34,419 nt of DNA from Blastopirellula sp. GTDB taxonomy: Bacteria > Planctomycetota > Planctomycetia > Pirellulales > Pirellulaceae. The DNA is taken from contig NVWB01000177.1 in assembly GCA_002733575.1 (NCBI GenBank), positions 1 through 34,419 of the forward strand. Direction: 5' to 3'. Of the stretch, positions 1 to 8,483 are shown in pieces. The notes beneath the pieces were generated by a model. That model was not told where the DNA came from. It worked only from the letters and a program-made list of their open reading frames with translations, and did not search any database. The number at the start of each line of letters is the position of its first letter. The stretch's first letter is position 1. The position numbers were made by a program, and so were the translations under genes.

Positions 1-1
1 A

Positions 2-814
2 GAAAATCCACTGACTTCCCGTGTGCTTGTGAATCGATTATGGCACCATATATTTGGGCAAGGGATTGTCTCCACAGCCAGTGATTTTGGAGAAGCAGGC
101 GCACTGCCGACGCACCCTGAGTTACTCGATTGGTTAGCGGCTGAATTTATGGAGCCCAAGACAGAAGGGGCGAAGCCTTGGTCGATGAAACACCTGATTC
201 GTCAGATGGTCATGTCGCACGCTTTCCGCCAACAAAGTACACCTCGATCAGACTGTTTGGCCGTTGATGCTAACGCGACACTCCTTTGGAGATTTCCGCC
301 GAAACGCGTGGAAGCGGAAGTTATTCGTGATTCGATCTTACTTGCATCCGGTTCACTTGACACAACGATTGGTGGTAAAAGCTATCGGATTCACAATATT
401 AAAAAGCGTTATTCACAATGGGAAGTTATCGACAATCATGGCCCCGATACATGGCGGCGGTTGATCTATCAAGAACGCATGCGTCGAGTCGATGACCGGC
501 TTTTCACTGCTTTTGACTTTCCCGATTGCGGACAAATTCGGGCCAAACGGCCAGTTTCGACCACTCCGCTTCAAGCACTCAACTTAATGAACAGCGATTT
601 TGTTGTTGAGCAATCTGAACTTATTGCCAAGAGGGCCGCGTCGGAGACCGATGGTTCTGATGCTGCTTCATTGAAGCGATGTTTTCAGTTGACGTTGAAT
701 CGTGACCCAACCAGTAATGAACTGAAAGCCTGTCTCGAAGTGGCAAAACAACAAGGGCTCAATATCGTCTGTCGGGCGATATTGAATTCGAATGAATTCG
801 CCTTTTTGCCGTAA
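2..814 (+). CDS. DUF1553 domain protein, C-terminal part (5' end outside window)
   Basis: The open frame runs in from the left edge. The GTG at 23 is internal, because codons 2-22 read ENPLTSR and continue into VLVNRLWHHIFGQGIV, the planctomycete DUF1553 signature. Other family blocks follow: SDFGEAGALPTHPELLDWLA, the HLIRQMVMSHAFRQ stretch, LLWRFPPKRVEAEVIRDSIL, and RPVSTTPLQALNLMNSDFV near the end. Full-length family members usually carry an N-terminal c-type cytochrome domain (PSCyt1) plus DUF1549, which would lie upstream and cannot be seen here. The catalytic role is not established; these proteins are exported and genetically paired with DUF1501 proteins, as here (56-nt gap). I infer a periplasmic or surface complex acting on glycans. 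Family assignment is firm, function is not. Confidence 0.9.
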   Translation, partial: ENPLTSRVLVNRLWHHIFGQGIVSTASDFGEAGALPTHPELLDWLAAEFMEPKTEGAKPWSMKHLIRQMVMSHAFRQQSTPRSDCLAVDANATLLWRFPPKRVEAEVIRDSILLASGSLDTTIGGKSYRIHNIKKRYSQWEVIDNHGPDTWRRLIYQERMRRVDDRLFTAFDFPDCGQIRAKRPVSTTPLQALNLMNSDFVVEQSELIAKRAASETDGSDAASLKRCFQLTLNRDPTSNELKACLEVAKQQGLNIVCRAILNSNEFAFLP

Positions 815-870
815 CTTTTGAAGCAAGCTTCATTAAAGATTAAATATAAAATTCACAAGAGTATAGATAC

Positions 871-2370
871 ATGAATCGAGCCGAACATATTTCACAACAT
901 GGCCGAACCCTGCTTGATCGGCGTAACTTTTTACGCAACACCGGGCTTTCGATGGGCGGGCTGGCGTTGACACAGTTATTAGCCGCCGATGGCTTAATGG
1001 CTGACGACGCAAAGGAAAAGCACAAGCTGCCTGTCCGTCCACAGATTGATCCGAGCACTCCGTACGCTCCACGCAAGCCTCACTTTGAACCAGCGGCCCA
1101 GCAAGTGTTGGTGATCTACTGTCCAGGGGCGGTCAGCCATTTGGATACGTTTGATTACAAACCGGCGTTGACCAAATTGCATGGACAAAAGCCGCCGGGG
1201 CTGCCTACTGTTACTTTTGAAGGGCCAACCGGCAACATTGCCAAGCCATTCTGGGACTTCAAACCGAAAGGCGAGTCGGGCAAAATGGTGTCAGATTTGC
1301 TCCCTCATTTGGGAGAGCAAGTCGATGACTTTTGTTTCTTTCATTCGCTGCATACTGAGACTGCCGCCCATCCGCAGGGTGAAAACTTTTTCAACACCGG
1401 ATTCACCATGGAAGGGTTCCCATCGTTCGGAGCTTGGACCACGTATGCCTTGGGAACTGAAAACCAAGAGCTTCCGGCTTTTGTGGCGATTAACGATCCT
1501 CGCGGACTGGCTCGTAGTGGTAAGAACAACTTTGGCAGCGGATTCTTGCCTGCCGCTTTTCAAGGAACGGATTTTAACGCGAAGAATCCGCCCGCAAATT
1601 TAGTTCGCCCAAAGTCGTACACTGCCGCGAATGATCAAAGTACGGTTGATCTACTGCAACGATTGAACTCAAAACACTTGCAACGTTTTCCTGGCGATGC
1701 AGATTTGGCAGGGCGGATTGCCAGTTATGAACTGGCTGGCAAGATGCAAACTTCGGTGCCGAGCGTGATGGATATCTCGGGCGAAACGCCGGCCACGCTC
1801 AGCAGTTATGGTGTTGATTCTGGCACCGAGTTAAAACAAGAATACGCAAAGAATTGCATTTTGGCGCGGCGATTAATCGAAAAGGGTGTCCGCGTGGTTC
1901 AGTTATTCAACGGTAGTGATCCTTCCGGCGGTAATGGAATCACCAACTGGGACTCGCATAAAGACATTCTAAAAACACATGCCATGCAGGCCGAGATCAT
2001 GGATCAACCAACTGCCGCGCTGATTGCCGATCTGAAACAACGTGGGTTGTTAGAAAACACACTGGTAGTTTGGGCCACTGAATTCGGGCGGATGCCATTC
2101 CTACAAGCCAATGGAACTGGGCGAGATCACAACCCCGATGCGTTTACCTGTTTTATGACTGGCGCCGGCGTGAAGCGAGGGTTCAGCTATGGCGAAAGTG
2201 ATGAATTTGGATTCAAGGCAGCGGTCAACCCAACCAGTGTCTACGACTTTAACGCTACACTGATGCACCTGATGGGACTTGATCACGAACGACTCACTTA
2301 CTATCACAACGGGTTAGAACGACGCCTTACTAATGTGCATGGAAAAGTCGTCAAAGATGTGTTGTTCTGA
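871..2370 (+). CDS. DUF1501 family protein, Tat-exported
   Basis: This 499-residue protein has a Tat-type leader, RRNFLRNTGLSMGGLAL at about residues 17-33, so it should be exported folded. The core matches DUF1501, an alkaline-phosphatase/sulfatase-like fold. It has LVIYCPGAVSHLDTFDYKP near residue 90 (the family's usual GGPSHLDTFDPKP block), TNWDSHKDI at about 359, LVVWATEFGRMPF at about 395 and GRDHNPDAFTCF shortly after. The length is normal for the family. It follows the DUF1553 gene by 56 nt and precedes a sulfatase by about 63 nt, suggesting one transcript. The biochemical reaction is not established. The fold, the Tat signal and the sulfatase neighbour fit hydrolysis of an ester on a sulfated or otherwise modified polysaccharide, which is inference. 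Confidence 0.92.
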   Translation: MNRAEHISQHGRTLLDRRNFLRNTGLSMGGLALTQLLAADGLMADDAKEKHKLPVRPQIDPSTPYAPRKPHFEPAAQQVLVIYCPGAVSHLDTFDYKPALTKLHGQKPPGLPTVTFEGPTGNIAKPFWDFKPKGESGKMVSDLLPHLGEQVDDFCFFHSLHTETAAHPQGENFFNTGFTMEGFPSFGAWTTYALGTENQELPAFVAINDPRGLARSGKNNFGSGFLPAAFQGTDFNAKNPPANLVRPKSYTAANDQSTVDLLQRLNSKHLQRFPGDADLAGRIASYELAGKMQTSVPSVMDISGETPATLSSYGVDSGTELKQEYAKNCILARRLIEKGVRVVQLFNGSDPSGGNGITNWDSHKDILKTHAMQAEIMDQPTAALIADLKQRGLLENTLVVWATEFGRMPFLQANGTGRDHNPDAFTCFMTGAGVKRGFSYGESDEFGFKAAVNPTSVYDFNATLMHLMGLDHERLTYYHNGLERRLTNVHGKVVKDVLF

Positions 2371-2433
2371 TGAACGATTTATAAGACTTTCATTTTTTAC
2401 TCAATCATTGATTTGAACGCTTAGGTTTCTGTG

Positions 2434-4023
2434 ATGAAAATACGATCATTCGTTTGTTTCTGCGTACTGGCTTTTTCCAATACAAGTTTGTTTGCTGCAG
2501 ACAGGCCAAACATTCTGTTTATTGCTATCGATGATCTTCGCCCTGAACTAGGTTGTTATGGATCAGAGATTGTCAAAAGCCCCAACTTAGATGCCCTGGC
2601 TGCCGCAGGACTTCGTTTTGATCGGGCCTATTGTCAAGAAGCTATATGCAGTCCTTCGCGGGCCAGTCTGATGACCGGAAACCGGCCTGATACGATCAAT
2701 ATCATTGAGAACCGCACGAACTTTCGCACGGTCAATCCGAATGTGATCACCTTGCCGCAACATTTTATTTCGCAGGGTTATACTGCCGTCAACATGGGCA
2801 AGATCTATCATCCTGGCATGAACGATATGGAATATAGTTGGAGCCGCAAACCTTTCTATGGATCACTACGCAGAGTTAAAACGCCTGGGGGTTATGCGGT
2901 TGCCGAGAATCAGGAATTATACAACCAAAACAAACTTGATGCTGTAAAGCAATATGGACCGATCAACTCACGCGGCTTGGCACATGGTCCGGCGTTTGAG
3001 GCCGGACCAGTATCGGACGATACCTATCAAGATGGTTTCAATACATCGCTCGCCATTCAAACCTTGGGCCAGTTAGTCAAGTCGGACAAACCCTGGTTTA
3101 TTGGTCTGGGATACTCGAAACCCCATCTACCATTTGTCGCGCCGAAGAGATATTACGACTTATATGACCCTAGCGAAATCAAACTTGCAGCACAAACGAC
3201 TCCGCCAGAGGGAGGCTCAGCAATCGGGTTGCATGAATCGTTTGAATTGAGAACTCGGGCCAACATTCCCAAGTATGGACCGATTGACGAAGAACTTTCT
3301 CGAAAACTGCTGCACGCTTACTACGCTTGCACCAGTTACGTGGATGCACAAATTGGACGCATGCTAAAAGCACTGGATAAGCATGGAGTTCGAGACAATA
3401 CCATCATTATTGTATGGGGCGATCATGGTTGGCATCTCGGTGATTACGGCATCTGGGGCAAAGCAACCAACTACGAAATTGCCACACGTGTGCCTATGAT
3501 TATTTGGACACCTGATATGAAAGTGCGAGGCAAAGCAACCAAAGGGCTTGTTGAACTGGTAGACATGTATCCTACTCTTTGCGAACTCGCAGGCATTCCA
3601 CTTCCCAGTCATCTGGAAGGCAAAAGTTTTGCTCCGTTATTAGATAAACCAAATCAGAAGTGGAAACAGGCCGCGTTTACTCAGTATCCGGCCCCTGCAT
3701 TACGAGAATGGGCAGCAAACCCGCTATCAGAAGGCATGCGTCAAACATTTTTTGGCCCTCTGATTCAAGATGTAGAAGCACGGATTCAAAAGGAACAGGG
3801 CGAACGTTGGGATCGATCCTTCTTTGAGAATCACGTGATGGGCTACACCGTTCGGACCGAGCGTTATCGATTAGTACGCTGGGTCGATTATCGAGACCCA
3901 ACAGCAGAGCCACTGGCGGTTGAGTTGTACGATCACCAGAATGATCCCGGCGAAACGGTTAATGTGGCAGACAAGTATCCAGAAATCGTTCAGCGATTGA
4001 GCAAGTTGACGCCGGAAAAATGA
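2434..4023 (+). CDS. Secreted sulfatase, iduronate-2-sulfatase type
   Basis: Type I sulfatase of 529 residues from the ATG at 2434; a GTG codon directly before it is the other possible start. A Sec signal peptide ends near FAA-DRPN. Metal-binding DD lies in AIDDLRPELGCYGS. The sulfatase signature CSPSRASLMTGNRPD begins at Cys72, the residue converted to formylglycine by a maturase in active members. The C-terminal metal site is in VWGDHGWHLGDYGIWGKATN, the form typical of iduronate-2-sulfatase-like enzymes (SulfAtlas S1_7 is my best guess). It would remove sulfate esters from a polysaccharide or glycosaminoglycan-like substrate outside the cytoplasm. It is the last gene of the DUF1553-DUF1501 run. 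Substrate is unknown. Confidence 0.93.
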   Translation: MKIRSFVCFCVLAFSNTSLFAADRPNILFIAIDDLRPELGCYGSEIVKSPNLDALAAAGLRFDRAYCQEAICSPSRASLMTGNRPDTINIIENRTNFRTVNPNVITLPQHFISQGYTAVNMGKIYHPGMNDMEYSWSRKPFYGSLRRVKTPGGYAVAENQELYNQNKLDAVKQYGPINSRGLAHGPAFEAGPVSDDTYQDGFNTSLAIQTLGQLVKSDKPWFIGLGYSKPHLPFVAPKRYYDLYDPSEIKLAAQTTPPEGGSAIGLHESFELRTRANIPKYGPIDEELSRKLLHAYYACTSYVDAQIGRMLKALDKHGVRDNTIIIVWGDHGWHLGDYGIWGKATNYEIATRVPMIIWTPDMKVRGKATKGLVELVDMYPTLCELAGIPLPSHLEGKSFAPLLDKPNQKWKQAAFTQYPAPALREWAANPLSEGMRQTFFGPLIQDVEARIQKEQGERWDRSFFENHVMGYTVRTERYRLVRWVDYRDPTAEPLAVELYDHQNDPGETVNVADKYPEIVQRLSKLTPEK

Positions 4024-4069
4024 GTTGCAAAGACGCTATGAAGAGAATAAAGACTGAGTGGCAGCGATG

Positions 4070-4157
4070 ACGATTCCGGAGTTGGCCAGGCTTCGGGATT
4101 AAACGTATTCGGAACGTCGTCGGTGTGGCCGCTAGGCCATCAGAGGTTACAGCGGCC
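4070..4157 (+). repeat. Dispersed 88-nt repeat, copy 1
   Basis: About 92% identical to 9851-9937 in the same orientation. The two differ by roughly six substitutions and one 1-nt indel. The best conserved core reads aaacgtattcggaacgtcgt and runs on through a ggcc...taggcc palindrome. Both copies lie downstream of the last gene of an exported-enzyme cluster. Confidence 0.85.
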
Positions 4158-4184
4158 ACTTTACTTCTAAGCAGTATAGGAAAA

Positions 4185-4203
4185 GATTCTCACGCGAAGG
4201 CGC
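4185..4203 (+). repeat. Short direct repeat, copy 1
   Basis: The 19-nt string gattctcacgcgaaggcgc recurs exactly at 5683-5701. Both copies are followed by a degenerate aagaaagaa tail. Together they bracket the WG-repeat gene. Confidence 0.75.
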
Positions 4204-4419
4204 AAAGCCGCTAAGGAAGAAAGAAAAGAGTATAACCACTAAGACTCAAAGGCACAAAGAAAGAGAAGCTTTGAATTCATATTCTAGTGCCTTCGAGCCT
4301 TGGTGGTTCAGAATGATTTCAATGATATGGGTCAAATATCTTTTTTCACTCTTAAGAAATAACACAGACTCTCGAATTACTTGTAGTGCTATATTCTCAA
4401 AGGGATAATAACTTCTTCT

Positions 4420-5610
4420 ATGAATAAGATCATATGCCGTTCATTTCTACTTGTCTTTTCCATTGCCCTTGGCTGTGATTCGCCGTCAGTTACCCCTCTC
4501 AAACCCAAACTGCCACTACACATACTAGATGACCTTAAGCATCGAACTGATATTGTTTTACCAATTCATACGAGGGATGAGAAATGGGGGGCGATTGATG
4601 TCGATGGGAATATTGTTGTACAGCGAACATATGACAAGGCATCTTGGGGTTTTACATCTGATTCTTTAGGGCTAAGTCAGCATTGTGGGCAGCAAGGAGT
4701 TCTCCTAACTTCACCTCATCAATGGTGCTATGTCAATTCAAATGGGGCACATCTCATAGAACCACAGTTTGATAAAATTTGGCGGATAACCAATTTAGGG
4801 AAATCCCTGTATGGATTGGATCAGAACCCTTTAACTTCGGAGTTCGATATAAAAGTCATAGTCGGACCCTCTGGAGCATTTGTTCCTGATTATGTTTATG
4901 ACCCTTATGAAAACTGGAATCCACCGGAGGGAATCGTTCCGCATTTTCAGTTTACAGAAGATCTGATTGTCGTCTCTTCATTAGATGAAAAATTCGGTTA
5001 CGCAGACCGAAATGGAAAGATAGTGATCCCTGCTGTGTATGAAGATGCGGACCCATTTCGTGAAGGATTCGCAGCGGTCATGAAAGAAGGGAAAAAAGGC
5101 TATATCAACAAACATGGAATGAATGTTATCGATTGTCTGTATGAGAAGGCCAACTCATTTGATCAGGGGATAGCATCTGTTAAAATGCAAGATCAATGGC
5201 ATTTCATAAATAAGGATGGTGAGATAGTTCACAAATGGCCACATAGATATACACCAGAAGCATTTGATGGTCTTTCAAAATGTTATGATTCTGACACCAA
5301 ATTATATGGATACTGCCTCCCTTCTGGCGAATGGAAAATCCCCCCACTCTACAAGTCTGCAAGATATTTTTCACGTGGAGTTGCAGGAGTCATCCCTAAT
5401 GATGCAAGCCAATCTGGTTATATCAATCAAGGTGGAAATCTAGAAGTAGCAGTTCCCAATGCAAAATCTATGGGGTTCTTTACTAATGGGTTTGCTTGGA
5501 TCGAATACAAAAATCCAAGACAAGACTGCGGCTACATCAACCGAAAAGGTGAATGGGTTTGGCTGGCTGATTGGGTAAAAGAACTGCCTGAAGTTATTTA
5601 TAATCAGTAA
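4420..5610 (+). CDS. WG-repeat lipoprotein
   Basis: This 396-residue protein starts with a lipoprotein signal (IALGC, lipid-modified Cys19). The rest is WG-type beta repeats, for example KWGAIDVDGNIVVQRTYD (about 52-69), KFGYADRNGKIVIPAVYEDA, KGYINKHGMNVIDCLYEKA, LYGYCLPSGEWKIPPLYKSA and CGYINRKGEWVW at the end. WG repeats form scaffold-like surfaces and are usually not enzymes, so a binding role at the membrane is likely but the partner is unknown. It sits alone between two gene clusters and is flanked by the 19-nt direct repeats at 4185 and 5683. Four sampled 60-nt lines have 22-27 G+C, against 34 in a sampled line of the next gene, so its composition is lower than its neighbours, which fits acquisition by transfer. 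Confidence 0.88.
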   Translation: MNKIICRSFLLVFSIALGCDSPSVTPLKPKLPLHILDDLKHRTDIVLPIHTRDEKWGAIDVDGNIVVQRTYDKASWGFTSDSLGLSQHCGQQGVLLTSPHQWCYVNSNGAHLIEPQFDKIWRITNLGKSLYGLDQNPLTSEFDIKVIVGPSGAFVPDYVYDPYENWNPPEGIVPHFQFTEDLIVVSSLDEKFGYADRNGKIVIPAVYEDADPFREGFAAVMKEGKKGYINKHGMNVIDCLYEKANSFDQGIASVKMQDQWHFINKDGEIVHKWPHRYTPEAFDGLSKCYDSDTKLYGYCLPSGEWKIPPLYKSARYFSRGVAGVIPNDASQSGYINQGGNLEVAVPNAKSMGFFTNGFAWIEYKNPRQDCGYINRKGEWVWLADWVKELPEVIYNQ

Positions 5611-5682
5611 AAAGGCAAAGGCCAGTATCTTTGTAGTTTCAGGGGCAATGTTTGGTACTATACTCTTATGCAAAAAGACGAT

Positions 5683-5701
5683 GATTCTCACGCGAAGGCG
5701 C
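5683..5701 (+). repeat. Short direct repeat, copy 2
   Basis: Exact copy of the 19-nt string at 4185-4203, about 1.5 kb away and on the other side of the WG-repeat gene. Confidence 0.75.
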
Positions 5702-5721
5702 GAAGGACGGAAGAAAGAATG

Positions 5722-5749
5722 GGTAGCCCCGATAGCTCGGCTACCGGGG
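5722..5749. repeat. Extragenic palindrome
   Basis: GGTAGCC (5722-5728) pairs with GGCTACC (5739-5745), and an alternative pairing uses CCCC with GGGG just beyond. It looks like the small GC-rich extragenic palindromes frequent in planctomycete genomes. The adjoining ccggggtcgac string recurs inverted near 10030. Confidence 0.5.
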
Positions 5750-5957
5750 TCGACGAAGTCGACAAGAGGGCTCATGTTAGGGCTAGAGCTTCAAAAGAAT
5801 CACACTACTCGGTGGACTTCACCGAAAACTGTTCAAATAGAGCCTGTTTTTCTCTAGCATGAGAACTCTTCAAAGTGGTATACTGGAGATATCAATTTCA
5901 GATTAGCCCTCCCACTTTGAATTGATGTCCTCGATATTTCCTTCCCCACTTTAAAAT

Positions 5958-8468
5958 ATGAATAACTTTCTAGTTATGCACTCTCTTAAATTGACCATCA
6001 TCGTTTCTTCACTCTGCCTGTTCGTCGGCAATCTTGTGGCCGATGATTTGGTGTTGAAACAGTATAGAGAGAAAGTTCAGCCGGTTGTTAAGCAGTTGTG
6101 CTTTAAGTGTCATCAAGGCGAAAAGGCCAAGGGTGATTTTCGGATGGACACGCTGAACCCTGACATGGTTGCTGGGGAAGATCAAGAAGCGTGGCATGAT
6201 GCGTTGAACCGGTTTAACCAGGGAGAGATGCCCCCGGCCAAAGCCAAACAAGCAACTACCAAGCAACGTGAACTTCTGACAGCGTGGATATCGAGATCGT
6301 TAGAAGCCGCATCGCATGCCAAACGTTATACTGATGGTCGCGTTGTGACCCGACGACTGACGCGTCAACAATATCAAAACACGATGGAAGATCTACTAGG
6401 CGTACAGCTTGACTTTTCACGTTATCTGCCGCCTGATCCTGCTTCGCCGGATGGATTCTTAAATAATGGGCTGACTTTAGAAATGTCACCTGTCCAGCTT
6501 GAAACGATGCTACAATCTGCACGTGCTGGTTTGCAAGAGGCGATTGTCTCTGGTTCCAAGCCCAAAATCTATCAAACGTCTGCCACGAAAACGGCAGTCG
6601 GAAAAATGCCGCAACTTAAAGTTGCCGGGGTGACTCAAGTTGCGCCGGAGTTTATTCTCGACATCAAACAGTTTCCGCGTGAAGGCCAGTTTGAGATTCA
6701 CATTCAGGCAGGTGCGGTCGTTCCAGCAGGAGAAGACTTCCCGCGGTTACAACTCTGGCTGGGATGCTTGCCGGGTATTGTCCATGTACCACGGAAACTG
6801 GTGGGTGAAGTCAACGTCACCGCCACAGTCGATCAACCACAAGAGTTTGTCTTCACCGGACGCATGGAAGACTTCCCGCAATCTGGAGACCAGCCATTCG
6901 GCAATGTGGCTTTCAAAGGAATGATGGGGCTGCTTGAGTTTGTTGATGCCGATGGCAAGCAACTGCGACATGCGGACAAAACTTATGCCGTTCCCCCTTC
7001 CAAAAAGAAACCAAAACCGAAATCGGAACCTAAGAAGGCAGACACAGATAAAAACGAGAAGCCAAGTGCTTCACCTGAAAAAGACCGACTGGATATTATT
7101 GTCTCTTCGATCAGCTTTCAATCACCTGTGTTTAGTACGTGGCCGCCAGCCAGTCATCAGGGGATCCTGTTTGAGCGTGATCCAGCGGTTAAAGATGTCG
7201 AGTATGCTCGTGAAGTGATCGCCCGGTTTATGCGGCGTGCTTATCGTAGAATGCCTTTGACTGGAGAGATCGAGAATGCGGTGCTTCTCTTCGAGAAGAT
7301 TCAAAAGTCCCCAGTTTCTTTTGAAGAAGCAATGCGTGAGACACTGGCATCGATGTTGATTTCTCCACACTTTCTCTATCTGGTTGAAACTCGAACAGCG
7401 GATGCGGCTGATTCGGCAATCAGCAATTTTGAACTGGCATCGCGTCTCTCCTACTTTTTGTGGAACACGATGCCTGACGAAACTTTGATGCAGCTTGCAG
7501 AAGCTGGAAAGCTTAAGGATAAAACAATTATTGAGCAGCAAGTTCAACGCATGCTGGCCGATCCACGTTCGGTTCAATTTGCCGAGAGCCTGGCCGATCA
7601 GTGGTTTGACTTAGATGCACTCAACCGGGTTGCCGTGAATCCTGAGTTCTATCCTGATTTTGATAACCGGCTAAAGCTGGATATGCAGGAAGAAACGCGG
7701 CAATTTATGCTTGAGATCTTGCAAAGCGACTCCAGTTGTTTGCAGATGATTGAATCAGATTGGACCATGCTCAATCGGCCGCTGGCGAAGTTTTATGGGA
7801 TCACTGGCCCGCGAACTACTGAATTTGAACGTGTGGCTTTGCCCACTAATTTGAGGCGAGGTGGTTTGTTGGGTCAAGCATCGTTTCTGTTGAGTAATTC
7901 CGATGGGCAGTCTTCGCACCCTATTAAAAGGGCCGTTTGGATTTTAGATCGTTTACTTGACACGCCGCCTGCACCGCCGCCGCCAGATGTGCCGGAATTA
8001 AACCCCGAGATCCCTGACTTAGCAGGTCTTTCGCTCAAGCAACAGCTGGTAATTCACCGAGAAAAAGAAGCATGCTATAACTGCCATAAGGGAATTGATC
8101 CTTGGGGAATTCCTCTGGAGCATTTCAATGCGATAGGCCAGTGGGAAGCGACTTCGGTTACTACAGGCGTGCCAGTGTCGAAGAAAAAACCACGTGCTAC
8201 AGTCGCAGTAGACTCGTCAACCATGTTGCCGGATGATACAAAAACTGATGGAGCCACGGAGTTAAAACAGTATTTATTAGAACATCGCCGCACGCAGTTT
8301 GCCCGTTCGGTAGTCACGCATGTGGCCACGTATGCCTTAGGGCGGTCGCTTGACTATGGAGATGATGTCCACGTTGAACGATTGACCGAGAAGTTTATTG
8401 AGTCAGATTATCGATTATCAAGTTTATTGGTTGCACTTGCCCAAAGCGAATTGTTTCAAACTAAATAA
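5958..8468 (+). CDS. DUF1592/DUF1588 c-type cytochrome protein
   Basis: This 836-residue exported protein has an N-terminal signal; the ATG at 5976 is an alternative start. A cytochrome-c-like domain has the heme site CFKCH (48-52). The usual family domains follow: DUF1587 (about 130-195, RRLTRQQYQNTMEDLLGV), a Lys/Pro-rich linker (about 345-376), DUF1595 (about 415-475), DUF1592 (about 490-615, LASRLSYFLWNTMPDE), DUF1588 (about 640-740, with a second CxxCH at 706-710 in CYNCHKGIDPWG) and DUF1585 to the end. The stop is 15 nt before a DUF1552 gene, the usual partner, so the two are probably co-transcribed. A periplasmic redox or glycan-degrading role is inferred. Family identity is sure; the reaction is not known. 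Confidence 0.93.
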   Translation: MNNFLVMHSLKLTIIVSSLCLFVGNLVADDLVLKQYREKVQPVVKQLCFKCHQGEKAKGDFRMDTLNPDMVAGEDQEAWHDALNRFNQGEMPPAKAKQATTKQRELLTAWISRSLEAASHAKRYTDGRVVTRRLTRQQYQNTMEDLLGVQLDFSRYLPPDPASPDGFLNNGLTLEMSPVQLETMLQSARAGLQEAIVSGSKPKIYQTSATKTAVGKMPQLKVAGVTQVAPEFILDIKQFPREGQFEIHIQAGAVVPAGEDFPRLQLWLGCLPGIVHVPRKLVGEVNVTATVDQPQEFVFTGRMEDFPQSGDQPFGNVAFKGMMGLLEFVDADGKQLRHADKTYAVPPSKKKPKPKSEPKKADTDKNEKPSASPEKDRLDIIVSSISFQSPVFSTWPPASHQGILFERDPAVKDVEYAREVIARFMRRAYRRMPLTGEIENAVLLFEKIQKSPVSFEEAMRETLASMLISPHFLYLVETRTADAADSAISNFELASRLSYFLWNTMPDETLMQLAEAGKLKDKTIIEQQVQRMLADPRSVQFAESLADQWFDLDALNRVAVNPEFYPDFDNRLKLDMQEETRQFMLEILQSDSSCLQMIESDWTMLNRPLAKFYGITGPRTTEFERVALPTNLRRGGLLGQASFLLSNSDGQSSHPIKRAVWILDRLLDTPPAPPPPDVPELNPEIPDLAGLSLKQQLVIHREKEACYNCHKGIDPWGIPLEHFNAIGQWEATSVTTGVPVSKKKPRATVAVDSSTMLPDDTKTDGATELKQYLLEHRRTQFARSVVTHVATYALGRSLDYGDDVHVERLTEKFIESDYRLSSLLVALAQSELFQTK

Positions 8469-8483
8469 GAACGAGTTGAATCT

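Larger units (their letters stand above)
4024..4419. other. Intergenic region with two repeat types
   Basis: These 396 nt have no credible gene. They hold the first copy of an 88-nt dispersed repeat (4070-4157) and a purine-rich repeat starting at 4185 (a variant of a 'cacgcgaaggcgcaaag' sequence), followed by AT-rich DNA up to the WG-repeat gene. Confidence 0.7.
5611..5957. other. Intergenic region with repeats
   Basis: These 347 nt have no convincing gene. They contain the second 19-nt repeat (5683-5701), an imperfect palindrome starting at 5722 and AT-rich sequence leading into the DUF1592 gene. Short open frames here run through the repeats and are probably chance. Confidence 0.65.

Noticed and set aside
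5648..5857. 69-residue plus-strand frame
   Set aside because: It runs through the repeat and palindrome and has no family motif.
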